A DNA stretch of 64,000 nt from a bacterium (GTDB lineage: Bacteria > Electryoneota > RPQS01), in assembly GCA_013360195.1 (NCBI GenBank), contig JABWCQ010000010.1, positions 1 to 64,000 of the forward strand, given 5' to 3'. The notes under the pieces were generated by a model. The model saw nothing but the letters and a program-made list of their open reading frames with translations. It did no database searches and was not told the origin of the DNA. Positions 34,120 through 43,861 of the stretch are shown piece by piece. The position numbers were made by a program, and so were the translations under genes. The stretch's first letter is position 1, and every line of letters starts with the position of its first letter.

Positions 34120-35604
34120 ATGATTACATCTGAAACTCAAGCGGGCCGCACTTTGCTCGGTTTCCGTATGGGCTACTGGATGCTCTGCATCATCGAGATG
34201 TTTGAGCGGCTGGCCTATTTTACAGTTCGCAGTGTTGTGGCGGTCTATATCATGCAGGCGGATGATCCCGGTGGACTGCACTTTACGGCAGCTGATAAGG
34301 GCACTATCTTCGCATGGTGGTTCGTATTTCAATCGGTACTTCCGATGTTCACTGGAGGTTATGCCGACCGCTACGGATACAAGAAGACAATTTTCTTTTC
34401 CGTGACGATGAACATCATCGGTTTTGTGATGATGGCTTATCTCCGAACGTTCTGGGGATTCTTTGCGGGTGTGCTGGTGCTCGCCACGGGAACTGCATTT
34501 TTCAAACCGGGCTTGCAGGGCTCGCTGGCGCAGAATCTGGACAAGACTAATTCCTCGGTGGGCTGGGGTATCTTCTATTGGATTGTCAATGTCGGGGCTT
34601 TCATCGCTCATCCGCTGGCCGGAGTTCTTCAAGTCGGAATCGGCTGGAAAGCTGTATTCCTGGGCTCAGCAGCGTTCACGGCATGCAACTACATCATGCT
34701 GTTCACATTCAAGGACTTTGACTCGAAGGCGGACAAGACGGAAGGACCGATTCATGTATTCCTGCGGACAATTAAGAACATCTTCGAGCCGCGTCTACTG
34801 GCGTGGTTAGGAATCATGTCCTGCTTCTGGCTGATGATGTATCAGCTATGGGACCTCCATCCGAATTTCCTCACAGACTGGGTGGATAGTTCCGGTGTGG
34901 CGGGTATCTTGCCGGAGTTCATGTCGAGATCGACTGATCGAGGTACCCAAGTCTTACAGCAGAATATGCTCGCTCTGAACTCGTTACTGATCGTGATTTG
35001 TATGATTCCCGTCTCCTGGCTTGTTCGCAAGCTGCGGACGTTGGAAGCGATGGTTATCGGAATGCTGATTGCCACGGGTGGAATCCTCGTCGCTGGATTT
35101 ACAGCAAGTGGTTGGGTGTTTCTGTTGGGTGTGGTTTTCTTCAGTGCCGGTGAAATGCTCACAGGTCCGAAGAAGAATGAGTACCTTGGACTTATAGCTC
35201 CGGAAGGCAAAAAAGGACTCTACCTTGGCTACGTGAACATACCGGTAGGAATCGGAGGTTTCTTCGGGTCAAAACTTGCGGGCTACTTGTACGGCAATTT
35301 CGGCGAAAAGGCCGTGCTTGCCCAGAAGTACATTCTTGAGCATACGCCAATGGGCAGCGGCAAGAGTTGGAACGGCGATCCCGAAAGCCTGTCCACCCTG
35401 TTAGGAGTCGAGAGAACTGATGCCTTCCTGAAGCTGCAGGAGCTCACCGGAAAGGATGCTGTGCAGGCTACGCAACTGCTCTGGGACACGTACTCCCCGC
35501 AATATGCCGTATGGATTCCATTTGCAATCATCGGCATTCTTGCAGTTATAGCCTTGATCATCTTCGCCCGTATGGCCAAGCGCTGGTCAGACATGAATGC
35601 CTAA
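34120..35604 (+). CDS. POT-family (proton-coupled oligopeptide) MFS transporter
   Basis: The frame is open from 34009, but the first 37 codons are not protein-like; the ATG at 34120 begins MITSETQAGRTLLGFRMGYW. The product has about 12-14 membrane helices and the POT-family E-x-x-E-R signature early in helix 1 (IIEMFERLAYF). An MFS loop motif follows (GGYADRYGYKKTIF). POT proteins take up di- and tripeptides with protons; distant members move nitrate or other acids, so the substrate is not certain. A second POT gene follows 44 bases downstream. Confidence 0.85.
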   Translation: MITSETQAGRTLLGFRMGYWMLCIIEMFERLAYFTVRSVVAVYIMQADDPGGLHFTAADKGTIFAWWFVFQSVLPMFTGGYADRYGYKKTIFFSVTMNIIGFVMMAYLRTFWGFFAGVLVLATGTAFFKPGLQGSLAQNLDKTNSSVGWGIFYWIVNVGAFIAHPLAGVLQVGIGWKAVFLGSAAFTACNYIMLFTFKDFDSKADKTEGPIHVFLRTIKNIFEPRLLAWLGIMSCFWLMMYQLWDLHPNFLTDWVDSSGVAGILPEFMSRSTDRGTQVLQQNMLALNSLLIVICMIPVSWLVRKLRTLEAMVIGMLIATGGILVAGFTASGWVFLLGVVFFSAGEMLTGPKKNEYLGLIAPEGKKGLYLGYVNIPVGIGGFFGSKLAGYLYGNFGEKAVLAQKYILEHTPMGSGKSWNGDPESLSTLLGVERTDAFLKLQELTGKDAVQATQLLWDTYSPQYAVWIPFAIIGILAVIALIIFARMAKRWSDMNA

Positions 35605-35648
35605 GTTGAAGTGGACTATGAACAAATATACGAAGCGAATTTCAGCCT

Positions 35649-36962
35649 ATGACTAGTCACTCTGTCGCTAACACTCCCGCGGTCAAACACAGGCATCCGC
35701 CGGGGCTGACCGTACTATTCTTTACTGAGATGTGGGAGCGCTTCAGTTTTTACTGTATGCTCGCGATTCTCGCGCTGTACATGAACGAGAGTCTGGGGTT
35801 CGACACTAAAACAGTCGGACAGGTATATGGTGGATACATCGCCCTGGTCTATTTCAGCCCGTTGTTCGGCGGGTTGCTGGCCGACCGATGGCTCGGGTTC
35901 CGCAAAGCCATCCTCATTGGCGGTGTTTTCATGGGCATGGGGCATTTGTTGCTCGCCTTTCCGCCGTTGCCCACGTTTTTTGCCGGACTCTGCTGCCTGA
36001 TTATCGGCAACGGATTATTCAAGCCAAACATCTCCGTATTGTTGGGCAATCTGTACAGGGACATGCCTGAAAAGCGGGACGACGCGTATAATATCTTTTA
36101 CATGGGTATTAACGTCGGCGCGTTCTTTTCACCGATTGTCGCCGCATATCTTCGCAATAATTTTGGTTGGCACTGGGCGTTCGGAGCGGCCGGTGTCGGC
36201 ATGATGTTTTCGCTCTTGATTTTTACGCTCTTTCGCAAACACGTTTTGGCAGGCGACGTTGCGGCAATGAAGGCCGCCGCGGACGTGAATCCGAACGCAG
36301 TGGCACTGACTCCGAAACAGGAACGTGCACGAATCAACGCATTGTTGCTAGTCTTTGGCGTGGTCATCGTGTTCTGGATGGCCTTCCATCAAAACGGATT
36401 CACCCTTACGTTTTGGGCTCGTGATTGCACGGACACAACGTGGTCGCCGGAATTATTCCAGGTGATTAACCCCGCGTTTGTCTTGCTGTTCACACCGCTT
36501 CTGGTCTTGTTGTGGACGCTGCTGCGCAAGCGAAATGCCGAGCCATCCACAGCAGCGAAAATTGGTATTGGCATGCTCCTGACTGCCGCGGCATATACTA
36601 TCATGACATTTGCAGGTCTTGCCGGAGGAGATACTGGACGTGTTAGCGAGTGGTGGCTCGTATCCACCTATGCGGTCATCACCATAGGCGAGCTATGCCT
36701 TTCACCCATGGGACTTTCGCTCGTGAACAAGGTTGCTCCGGCCAGAATGCGCGGCCTGCTGATGGGCGGTTGGTTCGCCGCTACTGCAACCGGAAATTAT
36801 CTTTGCGGCCTTGTCGGCGGATTGTGGGATGACATGCCTCACAGCACGTTCTTTGCGATTCTGGTCGCGGCATCGCTAGGTGCTGCGGCGCTGCTGTTCA
36901 TGGTGATCAAACATATCAGACCGACAATTCAAGAGGCTGAAGCTCACGCGACCACGAAGTAA
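35649..36962 (+). CDS. POT-family peptide MFS transporter
   Basis: The 437-residue protein has the POT signature TEMWERFSFY in helix 1, the MFS loop GGLLADRWLGFRKAI, and the GNGLFKPNISVLLGNLY segment conserved in peptide transporters. It also has NIFYMGINVGAFFSP, close to the family's FYLAINLGS pattern. Twelve or so membrane helices are visible. It is nearer to classical DtpT/DtpA proteins than its upstream neighbour. The two genes probably form one transcript ended by the strong hairpin at 36982. Confidence 0.9.
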   Translation: MTSHSVANTPAVKHRHPPGLTVLFFTEMWERFSFYCMLAILALYMNESLGFDTKTVGQVYGGYIALVYFSPLFGGLLADRWLGFRKAILIGGVFMGMGHLLLAFPPLPTFFAGLCCLIIGNGLFKPNISVLLGNLYRDMPEKRDDAYNIFYMGINVGAFFSPIVAAYLRNNFGWHWAFGAAGVGMMFSLLIFTLFRKHVLAGDVAAMKAAADVNPNAVALTPKQERARINALLLVFGVVIVFWMAFHQNGFTLTFWARDCTDTTWSPELFQVINPAFVLLFTPLLVLLWTLLRKRNAEPSTAAKIGIGMLLTAAAYTIMTFAGLAGGDTGRVSEWWLVSTYAVITIGELCLSPMGLSLVNKVAPARMRGLLMGGWFAATATGNYLCGLVGGLWDDMPHSTFFAILVAASLGAAALLFMVIKHIRPTIQEAEAHATTK

Positions 36963-36981
36963 GTTACACTCCAATAAATCA

Positions 36982-37012
36982 AAAGCCAGCGGCGAGAGCC
37001 GCTGGCTTTCTT
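36982..37012. terminator. Bidirectional intrinsic terminator
   Basis: A perfect 12-bp stem AAAGCCAGCGGC / GCCGCTGGCTTT with loop GAGA lies between the converging transporter and T9SS genes. T-rich sequence follows on the plus strand and A/T flanks serve the other direction. Confidence 0.88.
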
Positions 37013-37030
37013 ATTGATTGTTTTGGGATG

Positions 37031-40000
37031 TTATTTCAGCAGCATCAGTTTCCTGGTCTGCGTGAACTCGCCGGAAGTCAGTCGCGCGAAATAGATCCCG
37101 CTTGAAAGATCCACGCCTCCGGCATCGCGGCCGTTCCATCTTACAACGTGGTGACCGGCGGGCTGATTGCCGCTGACGAGTGTTGTAATAAGCTGACCAG
37201 TAATGTTGTAAATCGCCAGTTGTGCGTCGCCGCTCCTTCCCAGTGTGAACGGAATCACCGTCTCGGGATTGAATGGATTGGGGTAGTTTTGCTGTAAACC
37301 GTATTCATAGACGATACCGGGTGCAGATTGATTGGCTTCCGATACGATATCGCCTACTCCGGTCCGAATCATGAAGTTTGAAGGCTGATTCTGCCAACCG
37401 GTTGCCCCTTGGTGCCAGAAGCTGCGCCCTTCGTTGCCGTTTCCGTCGGTCGCGATCCCGGGCTCTGACGGACGGTCGGATGCCCAGTCAAGTGTTGTCC
37501 AGAATGACCCGAACGGAGCGGGTGGATTCTCACCGGGAATATGCACTGTGAAAAGCTCGAGAGCCACCGGCGGAATAATGAAATAGGGTCCGAACTGCTG
37601 TGCACCGGGAACTCCACCGTTGTCATCCGCCACGCCAATTCCAATCGGCGCAATAGAGTTTACTGCTAATTGGACAGTATAAACAAAGTCACGGTCCGGC
37701 GGCATGTCGCATCGCACCGCAAAGCGGTTCTGATCGTACAAGCCCGAGACAATCATGAAAAACTCCCATGTGCCGTCGTCGTAGACCAAATACTCAACTT
37801 CGGGCGCCGCACCGGCGTACTCGCCGACGGCAAGCGACCGGGGTCCGTCGAAATCTTCTTCTCCTTCCATGATAAATCCGCTCAGAGAATAGTCATACCA
37901 CGCGCCATAGGCGACCGTTTCATCCGTGTAGACCTCTTCGCCGATCGGAACATAGTCCAGGAGTTCGCCGTTGCGGTACAGCTTTATGCCGGCAAGTCCA
38001 GCGACCGGCAAATCGTCGATGCCAAGCGTCGGGTCTTCCCATGTCACGTTAAGAAGGTTTCCGTTTCTTGTCACTTGAACATTCCCAGGCGCCGCTGGTG
38101 GAACCGCCAGAGTGGCCTGAATAGACGAGTTGCTGAAGTACTCCGGATTACTTACGATCGAGGGGATGTTTTGCGGCCAATAGCCGTCGAAAATTGCAAC
38201 TCCGGCTTGACGCTGAATGACGAAGAAGCCGATGCCCGGAGTCTTATCAGGTCCGTAAAGGGCAGTTTCATAGAGTTCATGAAATCCAAGCGGAATGGCA
38301 ACCTCGCCTGTGAAATAGCCTGCGGATGTCGAAAACCCGATTTGCGGGTTTGTGAATGAGTAATACGGATCAACATTGTACGGCGCACCGGACAGTGAGC
38401 GATATCTGAGTGTCGAACCCGACGCAAAGTAATAGGCCCAGTAATTCCCTTCACTTCCGGGGCGTGAGTAGGTCCATGTGTCGGAATCGTCATCGTCCAC
38501 GTAGATGCCGAAACCTTCACCGTCATCAAGTGAAGGATTCGCGTGATCTTCACAAGCGAGATACAGCATGTCAGCTGTGTCATCGTACTTCATGTACAAG
38601 AACGCCGTTTGCGGAGCATTTCGACCGTCGTACCCCAGAACATCGGAAATGTCTATGCGTACAGCATCCGACCATTCGTTGGGCGAGAGAATTCCGTCAA
38701 ACACTACAGGGTTGACGATTGCCGGCACGACCGGGTCGTAAACCAAATAAGAGTCGTCCAGAGCGCCTGCCGCTTCGTTTGAATAGCTTGTTTCTCCGTT
38801 GCTGTATACCCCAGTTACAACGTAGTAGTAAGTTACGCCGGGATAGACATTCAGACTGTCGTTATAGGACGTCAATGAACCGGAAATGGAAGCGACAAGA
38901 CTGTACGGACCGCCGGACAACGGGGCGCGCCAGACATGGATAGAATCCGGGTCGTCAAGAACTCCGTCTCGGCCGTTGCGAGGTTCAGAGTTTAGTGCCC
39001 AACCCGGCTCAACAATCGATCTGACCGGTCCTGGCAAGAGGGCCGGATTCTGCAGAATGTCCCCAACGGCATAGAGAGCCTCAAGTTCGCGGGCACGTTC
39101 CCGGGCTAGTCCAGCCAAATCCCAGGACAGGCCGATGGTTGTTAACTGCCCGCTCACGGCTATTAGATTCTGCGGCGGTGATTCCATTGGCGTGAGAACG
39201 AAGTTCACTCCGCCAGTCAAGCCATCTTCAGTGACGACAACGTTGCTGACTGATGCCGTCGAATAGCCAAGCTTGCGGGCTGTTATAGTGTAAGTACCCG
39301 CTGGAATATGGTCGATTTGATAGGCACCGGAAGCCGATGAAAAGGCATGCAAGTGGGTTCCAATCGCTTCAATCCATACGCCAGAATCGTCATTTGTGCC
39401 CTGAATGTCCACGCTGCCGCCAACGCTTCCGCCTTCGAGGTCGAGCTCAAAAACATACGCGCGGCCACCATTTCCAAAAGTCCGGTTGTGAACACCCTTT
39501 CCGCCGGCAATTAATCTTGTTCCGTCAGCTGATATGTCCAAATCGTTGGGAGAACCGGGGTGTGTGTATGTGTAAAAGGGGGTCGAGCTGTACTTCTGCC
39601 AGACGCGGATATCCGGTTGGCTGTCGTTCAGATATCCCCAGGAACATGCGGCGATGGTCAGCCCATCGTCGGAGATTTCCATTCCGCCGACGAGGTCACC
39701 CATACCAGCAGACACCCAAAGCGGGACTCCGCCTCCGTTCGTCTCAAACACCGCCACATACCCTTCGAATCCCGTCGATGTGAACTGCATGGAGCCGGCG
39801 GCAATCGTCTCGCCATTTCGCGAGACCGCGGTAGCTGTGCCCCAGTTCGAGGTTCCGCCGCTGAACCGATACTCCCAGAATTGAATGTACGTGGAGTTGG
39901 CCTCATCCCAGATATAGCAATGCACTTTGCCATCATTGTTCGCTGCCGTGGCGATAATCCGGCCATCACCCGATATCGTGGCCGGATGTTCGGTGTTGCG

Positions 40001-40771
40001 GCCATCTTCGTTCCAAACAACCGCTCCCGTCTGTGAATCGAGAACATATATGCGGAAACGGGTGGTTGCCACAATCCTGGAACCGTCGCCCGATATTTTC
40101 GCGCCAATCCAGTGGTTATTGGAAATCGTATTGGGAATGTAGGATTCCCCAATTTGTTCACCCGTTGCCGTGGATAGGAGCATGACGGCAAATGTGTCCG
40201 GTCCAATAGTGGCCAAAGCGACGATCCACTCTCCATCGCTTGAAAGTGCCATTCCGTTAAAGCTGTGATTGCCTTCGAGGGTCAGGGACCAAATCTCGTT
40301 TCCTTCATCGCCGGGATAAACCCGTAAGGCCCGATTCTGACACCACACGACATGAGACCCGTTCGGGCTTACTGCCACGCTGCTCAGCCCATCGTTGCCA
40401 GGCACCTCGTAGTTTAGAGCCCCTGAGACTGCATCAAATACCCGCAGGCTGTGGTTGTTCAGACTAACTCCGATAGCGGCAATGCTGCCATTATCGGCGA
40501 TGGCCACGTTGTCCATCAAACCGACCGCATCACCTACCTGCCACAGCAGACTGCCGACTGCCGAAATGGGAATTTCACCGCCCCCGGACGGGACCACATA
40601 CGCCGGCGCAGCCGGGGAGGCGACCGGAACCGGGGTGGTGAACTGCACCTCCCGACCAGAGTCGCACGCCCGATACTTCGTCTGAATGTTTCCATTTGAC
40701 TCAGATGCAAAGCAGACAGCCGACACGGCCAGCGCTAGGAAGTTTGTGAAAAATTTTGCCGATCTTGCCAT
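37031..40771 (-). CDS. Secreted WD40/PQQ-like propeller protein with T9SS sorting domain
   Basis: The product is about 1246 residues. AGGAG six bases before the ATG at 40771 marks the start; the frame is open 26 codons further. After a signal peptide (FFTNFLALAVSAVCFASES) comes an N-terminal β-propeller with WD40-like blades (VSPNGSHVVWCQNRALRVYP; ISGDGSRIVATTRFRIYVLD). A carboxypeptidase-regulatory-like β-sandwich follows (AGTYTITARKLGYSTASVSN), then fibronectin III-like parts and a region near 700-860 resembling carbohydrate-binding DOMON/CBM9 domains. The C-terminus (NYPNPFNPETVIPFTLG ... IYNITGQLITTL) is a type IX sorting domain. No catalytic motif is visible. Confidence 0.85.
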   Translation of the reverse strand: MARSAKFFTNFLALAVSAVCFASESNGNIQTKYRACDSGREVQFTTPVPVASPAAPAYVVPSGGGEIPISAVGSLLWQVGDAVGLMDNVAIADNGSIAAIGVSLNNHSLRVFDAVSGALNYEVPGNDGLSSVAVSPNGSHVVWCQNRALRVYPGDEGNEIWSLTLEGNHSFNGMALSSDGEWIVALATIGPDTFAVMLLSTATGEQIGESYIPNTISNNHWIGAKISGDGSRIVATTRFRIYVLDSQTGAVVWNEDGRNTEHPATISGDGRIIATAANNDGKVHCYIWDEANSTYIQFWEYRFSGGTSNWGTATAVSRNGETIAAGSMQFTSTGFEGYVAVFETNGGGVPLWVSAGMGDLVGGMEISDDGLTIAACSWGYLNDSQPDIRVWQKYSSTPFYTYTHPGSPNDLDISADGTRLIAGGKGVHNRTFGNGGRAYVFELDLEGGSVGGSVDIQGTNDDSGVWIEAIGTHLHAFSSASGAYQIDHIPAGTYTITARKLGYSTASVSNVVVTEDGLTGGVNFVLTPMESPPQNLIAVSGQLTTIGLSWDLAGLARERARELEALYAVGDILQNPALLPGPVRSIVEPGWALNSEPRNGRDGVLDDPDSIHVWRAPLSGGPYSLVASISGSLTSYNDSLNVYPGVTYYYVVTGVYSNGETSYSNEAAGALDDSYLVYDPVVPAIVNPVVFDGILSPNEWSDAVRIDISDVLGYDGRNAPQTAFLYMKYDDTADMLYLACEDHANPSLDDGEGFGIYVDDDDSDTWTYSRPGSEGNYWAYYFASGSTLRYRSLSGAPYNVDPYYSFTNPQIGFSTSAGYFTGEVAIPLGFHELYETALYGPDKTPGIGFFVIQRQAGVAIFDGYWPQNIPSIVSNPEYFSNSSIQATLAVPPAAPGNVQVTRNGNLLNVTWEDPTLGIDDLPVAGLAGIKLYRNGELLDYVPIGEEVYTDETVAYGAWYDYSLSGFIMEGEEDFDGPRSLAVGEYAGAAPEVEYLVYDDGTWEFFMIVSGLYDQNRFAVRCDMPPDRDFVYTVQLAVNSIAPIGIGVADDNGGVPGAQQFGPYFIIPPVALELFTVHIPGENPPAPFGSFWTTLDWASDRPSEPGIATDGNGNEGRSFWHQGATGWQNQPSNFMIRTGVGDIVSEANQSAPGIVYEYGLQQNYPNPFNPETVIPFTLGRSGDAQLAIYNITGQLITTLVSGNQPAGHHVVRWNGRDAGGVDLSSGIYFARLTSGEFTQTRKLMLLK

Positions 40772-41172
40772 GGAATTCTCCTGAGGTCTGGTCTGGATAC
40801 TGAACGGAGACAATACCCAAAAAATACAAATTCGGGAGTTACAATTCAATTTCCCAAGGACAGATTTCCAGATTTTCCCAATTTCATAATATTGATTACT
40901 TTGGATGCTTGCCGGAGAAACGACAAAGGTAGACTCGTTTAATATGGTAATTCACCTTCTGTAACCTGCGATGTAATTCTTCCACAATTTGTCCAATTCA
41001 GATAGCTTAATTGCCCGTGCTCACGAAAGCGGGACGGATGAGTTGCAGAACTGCGCGGAACATGCTATTTTGAAGAAAACCGCTTGGAATCAATTTGACT
41101 TCTTCAGGCGTTTAATAGTCAGGATTGAGCCGACTCATCGATTTCTCCACTTTTATCGGGAGAACTTTTGCC
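40772..41172. other. Divergent intergenic region, no gene seen
   Basis: About 400 bases separating the T9SS cargo and the kinase-like gene. It is AT-rich near 40860-40960 and probably holds both promoters, but no convincing element is identified. Confidence 0.3.
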
Positions 41173-41898
41173 ATGAAAAATCCATTACCTTCCCGCGCTG
41201 AACAGAATCTTGAAGCGCAGATACGTGTAGCTTCGCGGCTGAAGGAGCTTTCAACTTCCCGTGAACACGCGCCGAAACCATTTATAACTATCTCGCGTCA
41301 ATTTGGCTGTGAAGCTGTTGCACTTGCTGAATACTTGGCACCGCAACTGGATTCCTGTGAAAAGTTGGACACCGGCTCGTGGCAAGTTTACAGCCGCCGC
41401 CTAATTGAAGCAATGGCCGATCAGCAATACTCGTATGACCAGTTGATGTCCGCCCTTGATTCCAGAGCGCGCACTGCTATTGAGGATTTCTTCGACACAA
41501 TCTTCGGCCAGATTTCCGACTTACGACTTCTTCATAAGCTTGTCAGCACAATGAGAGCAACTGCGTCTCTTGGTCACTGCATTATTGTGGGGCGCGGAGG
41601 TGCAATCGTTACACACGATCTCCCCGGAGGATTGCATATCAGACTGGTGGCTCCGGAGGAATACAGGCTGCGCGGACTGATGGAGCGGCGCGGCTGGAGT
41701 GTCGAGGAAGCACTAAGACATATGCGCGAGCAGGATATGGCACGAAGGAGTTTTTATCAGAAGTACTTGCATCGCGACTCAAATGAGCAGGAGATCTATG
41801 ATCTCATCCTGAATACGGCGCGGCTGACACAAGTAGAAATGGCCGAACAGGTGGTCTCACTGTTTCGAAGCAGGCTGACAAAATTTACCAATCGTTGA
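41173..41898 (+). CDS. Cytidylate-kinase-like family protein
   Basis: The product is about 241 residues, starting at ATG 41173 with GGGAG 11 bases upstream (an upstream in-frame ATG is less likely). ITISRQFGCEAVALAEYLAP replaces the classical P-loop start and IIVGRGGA appears mid-protein. LRGLMERRGWSVEEALRHM and MARRSFYQKYL supply the arginines expected in the lid and base-binding regions. This is the pattern of the Cytidylate_kin2 family, found in many anaerobes and FCB bacteria. Its substrate is unproven; it is not the main cmk gene by sequence. A clear terminator follows. Confidence 0.78.
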   Translation: MKNPLPSRAEQNLEAQIRVASRLKELSTSREHAPKPFITISRQFGCEAVALAEYLAPQLDSCEKLDTGSWQVYSRRLIEAMADQQYSYDQLMSALDSRARTAIEDFFDTIFGQISDLRLLHKLVSTMRATASLGHCIIVGRGGAIVTHDLPGGLHIRLVAPEEYRLRGLMERRGWSVEEALRHMREQDMARRSFYQKYLHRDSNEQEIYDLILNTARLTQVEMAEQVVSLFRSRLTKFTNR

Positions 41899-41929
41899 GT
41901 GTGGTTTCGATTTCCGGATTGTTTGCCGA

Positions 41930-41955
41930 GGGGCCACGGACCGTGTCCCCTTTTT
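41930..41955 (+). terminator. Intrinsic terminator
   Basis: The stem GGGGCCACG / CGTGTCCCC with a C-T mismatch is followed by TTTTTC, 31 bases after the kinase-like gene. Confidence 0.8.
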
Positions 41956-41973
41956 CTTGTCTCTTTGCTTACC

Positions 41974-41990
41974 GCGACAAAAAATGTCGC
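41974..41990. promoter_or_regulatory. Palindrome GCGAC-N7-GTCGC, copy 1
   Basis: A 5-bp-arm inverted repeat with a 7-base centre lies between the kinase-like gene and the WYL regulator. The same palindrome with another centre occurs at 43333-43349, just after the WYL gene. It is a possible binding site of the WYL regulator. Confidence 0.4.
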
Positions 41991-42029
41991 ACACCTCTCT
42001 CGGGCGCATTCCGCAATGTGCCGAGGCTT

Positions 42030-42059
42030 CTTATTGCCCCGACTGAATGGGGCAGTAAG
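42030..42059 (+). promoter_or_regulatory. Stem-loop in the long leader of the WYL regulator gene
   Basis: CTTATTGCCCC and GGGGCAGTAAG pair over 11 bp (one U-G pair when read as plus-strand RNA) around an 8-base loop. The leader between the upstream terminator and the WYL start is about 400 bases long and otherwise holds no gene. Confidence 0.35.
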
Positions 42060-42353
42060 AGCATCACAACATTGCATCTCGTCTTCACCTTGCGGCATTC
42101 GGGTTGTCCTGATTATACCTAAATAAAACAAAATCAGACAATGGTTTGAGTCCGTCACTTGCGGGAAATCAGGTGTGTATGTTTTTTCACACCTTGACCG
42201 CTGAACTTTGGTGAATTTTGTAGATTTAGCCTGGGGGACTTGCAAAACTGTTGTAAATTTTCGATTTTTGTAATAGGGAACGGCGACGTGCTACGCGCTG
42301 AGTGCACTTCCTATTTCAAGAGTACATCACCCGGGTCTTACCACTTACTTCCT

Positions 42354-43325
42354 ATGCAAGACCACACCTCCCTCCAGCGGGCGCTGCGCATTCTTCAGCG
42401 TATGTCCACTCATGACCGAGTGACAATTGAAGAGCTATATCAGCTCTTTGATGGAGAAGTTACCAAGCGATCGCTTCAACGATTGATGAAGTCCATTGAA
42501 GGCGCGAATATTCCTCTGACGGTCGAAGTCGGAGCGCACGGCGAACATCATTGGTCGTTGCATCGTAACTTTGATTTTATTCCGATTGTTCTCGAGCCGG
42601 ATGAGCTGCTGGCTGCGATTCTGCTTGGGCAGTTCCGCGAATTGTTTGCAGGCACACGAATCGGTGAGAGCCTGGAACGAGTCTACGACCGGCTCGAACA
42701 GATTGCACCGGTTGACAGTGTGGAAATGATTGACGCATTCTTGAATCTGCGGGACGGGTTCGCCTTCCATGAGCCAGGCAAGGTTGATTTAAGACCTGCA
42801 GGACCGGCTCTTCTAGAGCTGTTTCGAGCTCTGCTTCTGCAGCGTGTATGCAATGTTACTTATAACGGCAAGCAGTATCCGATTCATCCTTACAGCCTGC
42901 TTCTTCATCGCGGTGCAATTTACGCCGTGGTCTTTCAGCCACGCCACAAGAACTGGATCTATCTGAGCCTCACCAAGGTTGCACAATTGGAGGTGACAAA
43001 CGATGTCTTTGAACGCGACCAATCATTCAGCTTATCAGAATTCTTGAAGTCTAATTTTGGTTTGTGGCGGGCTGAGCCAGAGCTGATTGAAATGAAATTC
43101 AGCAGAACGATACGCACGTCGATCGAGGGACGACTTTGGCATTCGTCACAAAAAATTCTTGAAACAGTGGACGGGGACATTGTACTTTCCATGAATGTTG
43201 GGGTGACAGAAGAATTAATTGCATGGATCTTAAGATGGGGAACATATGTGCAAGTTCTCGGGCCTGAATCGCTTCGAAAGACACTCAAAGAGAGGCTTCA
43301 CGAAATGCTATCGCGATATAATTGA
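42354..43325 (+). CDS. WYL-domain transcriptional regulator
   Basis: The product is about 323 residues from ATG 42354 (MQDHTSLQRALRILQRMSTH); an open frame extends 38 codons upstream without a start signal. The N-terminal 60 residues form a winged helix (TIEELYQLFDGEVTKRSLQRLM). A WYL-type ligand domain follows (LLQRVCNVTYNGKQYPIHPY ... GAIYAVVF), with a conserved C-terminal helical part (LRWGTYVQVLGPESLRKTLK). WYL regulators respond to nucleotides or nucleic acids in several defence and DNA-damage systems. Identical GCGAC-N7-GTCGC palindromes lie on both sides of the gene and suggest autoregulation and control of the next gene. Confidence 0.85.
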   Translation: MQDHTSLQRALRILQRMSTHDRVTIEELYQLFDGEVTKRSLQRLMKSIEGANIPLTVEVGAHGEHHWSLHRNFDFIPIVLEPDELLAAILLGQFRELFAGTRIGESLERVYDRLEQIAPVDSVEMIDAFLNLRDGFAFHEPGKVDLRPAGPALLELFRALLLQRVCNVTYNGKQYPIHPYSLLLHRGAIYAVVFQPRHKNWIYLSLTKVAQLEVTNDVFERDQSFSLSEFLKSNFGLWRAEPELIEMKFSRTIRTSIEGRLWHSSQKILETVDGDIVLSMNVGVTEELIAWILRWGTYVQVLGPESLRKTLKERLHEMLSRYN

Positions 43326-43332
43326 GTATTCC

Positions 43333-43349
43333 GCGACGAGTATTGTCGC
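43333..43349. promoter_or_regulatory. Palindrome GCGAC-N7-GTCGC, copy 2
   Basis: This copy lies 7 bases after the WYL regulator stop and 22 bases before the Fis-type gene, a typical operator position. Confidence 0.4.
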
Positions 43350-43371
43350 TCTGCGGTGCTAATATTGGCAC

Positions 43372-43605
43372 ATGCAAAAGAAGAAACGCCCTGGCACACG
43401 ACGACGCAAGTCGTTACGGCTCACATTTGGCCCACTTCCTATAAACCTCCGCGCGGCTTCGCGGGCATTCTGCCTGCGTTTTATAACGGAGGCATTGCGA
43501 GTCCACAAGGGGAACATTTCACAGACAGCAATAGCTTTGGGGATCAGCAGAAGAAGTCTTCAATTGAAGATGAAACAATACGGTCTCAAGGCTGATGATT
43601 TCTGA
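43372..43605 (+). CDS. Orphan Fis-type HTH protein (77 aa)
   Basis: After a basic N-terminus (MQKKKRPGTRRRKSLRL), residues 38-74 form a Fis/HTH_8 helix-turn-helix (GNISQTAIALGISRRSLQLK). This domain normally ends NtrC-type activators; here it stands alone. It resembles the other orphan at 47820-48062 in the recognition helix (RRSLQLKM versus RRTLQLQM). It follows the WYL gene and a possible operator. It may bend DNA or act as a nucleoid-type regulator; the target is unknown. Confidence 0.7.
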   Translation: MQKKKRPGTRRRKSLRLTFGPLPINLRAASRAFCLRFITEALRVHKGNISQTAIALGISRRSLQLKMKQYGLKADDF

Positions 43606-43706
43606 ACCTGGAGCAGGTGCAAATAGCTCTTGAGGTGTGTTAACTTATTCCTCCTTGCTTGGTAGGTGGGTGTGACTTGCGTGAGCACAAGATTTTTCAG
43701 AATGCC

Positions 43707-43730
43707 AAATGCCCTCGGGGGCATTTTATT
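43707..43730 (+). terminator. Intrinsic terminator
   Basis: The stem AAATGCCC / GGGCATTT with loop TCGG is followed by TATTTTTG. It would end the WYL and Fis-type transcript. Confidence 0.75.
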
Positions 43731-43861
43731 TTTGTGAAGAAAATTAAGATTGCAATTGAATATTTGAGTAATACCGGGGTTACCACTTTTGGTGACTGCC
43801 TCTGCACGGACAATCGTGGTGTATTCAAGATACCCATGTCCACAAAACAGCTGGTATTGGA

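Noticed and set aside
33994-34632. 212-codon frame antisense to the first POT transporter
   Set aside because: The plus strand carries a conserved transporter in the same bases; the antisense product shows no domain.
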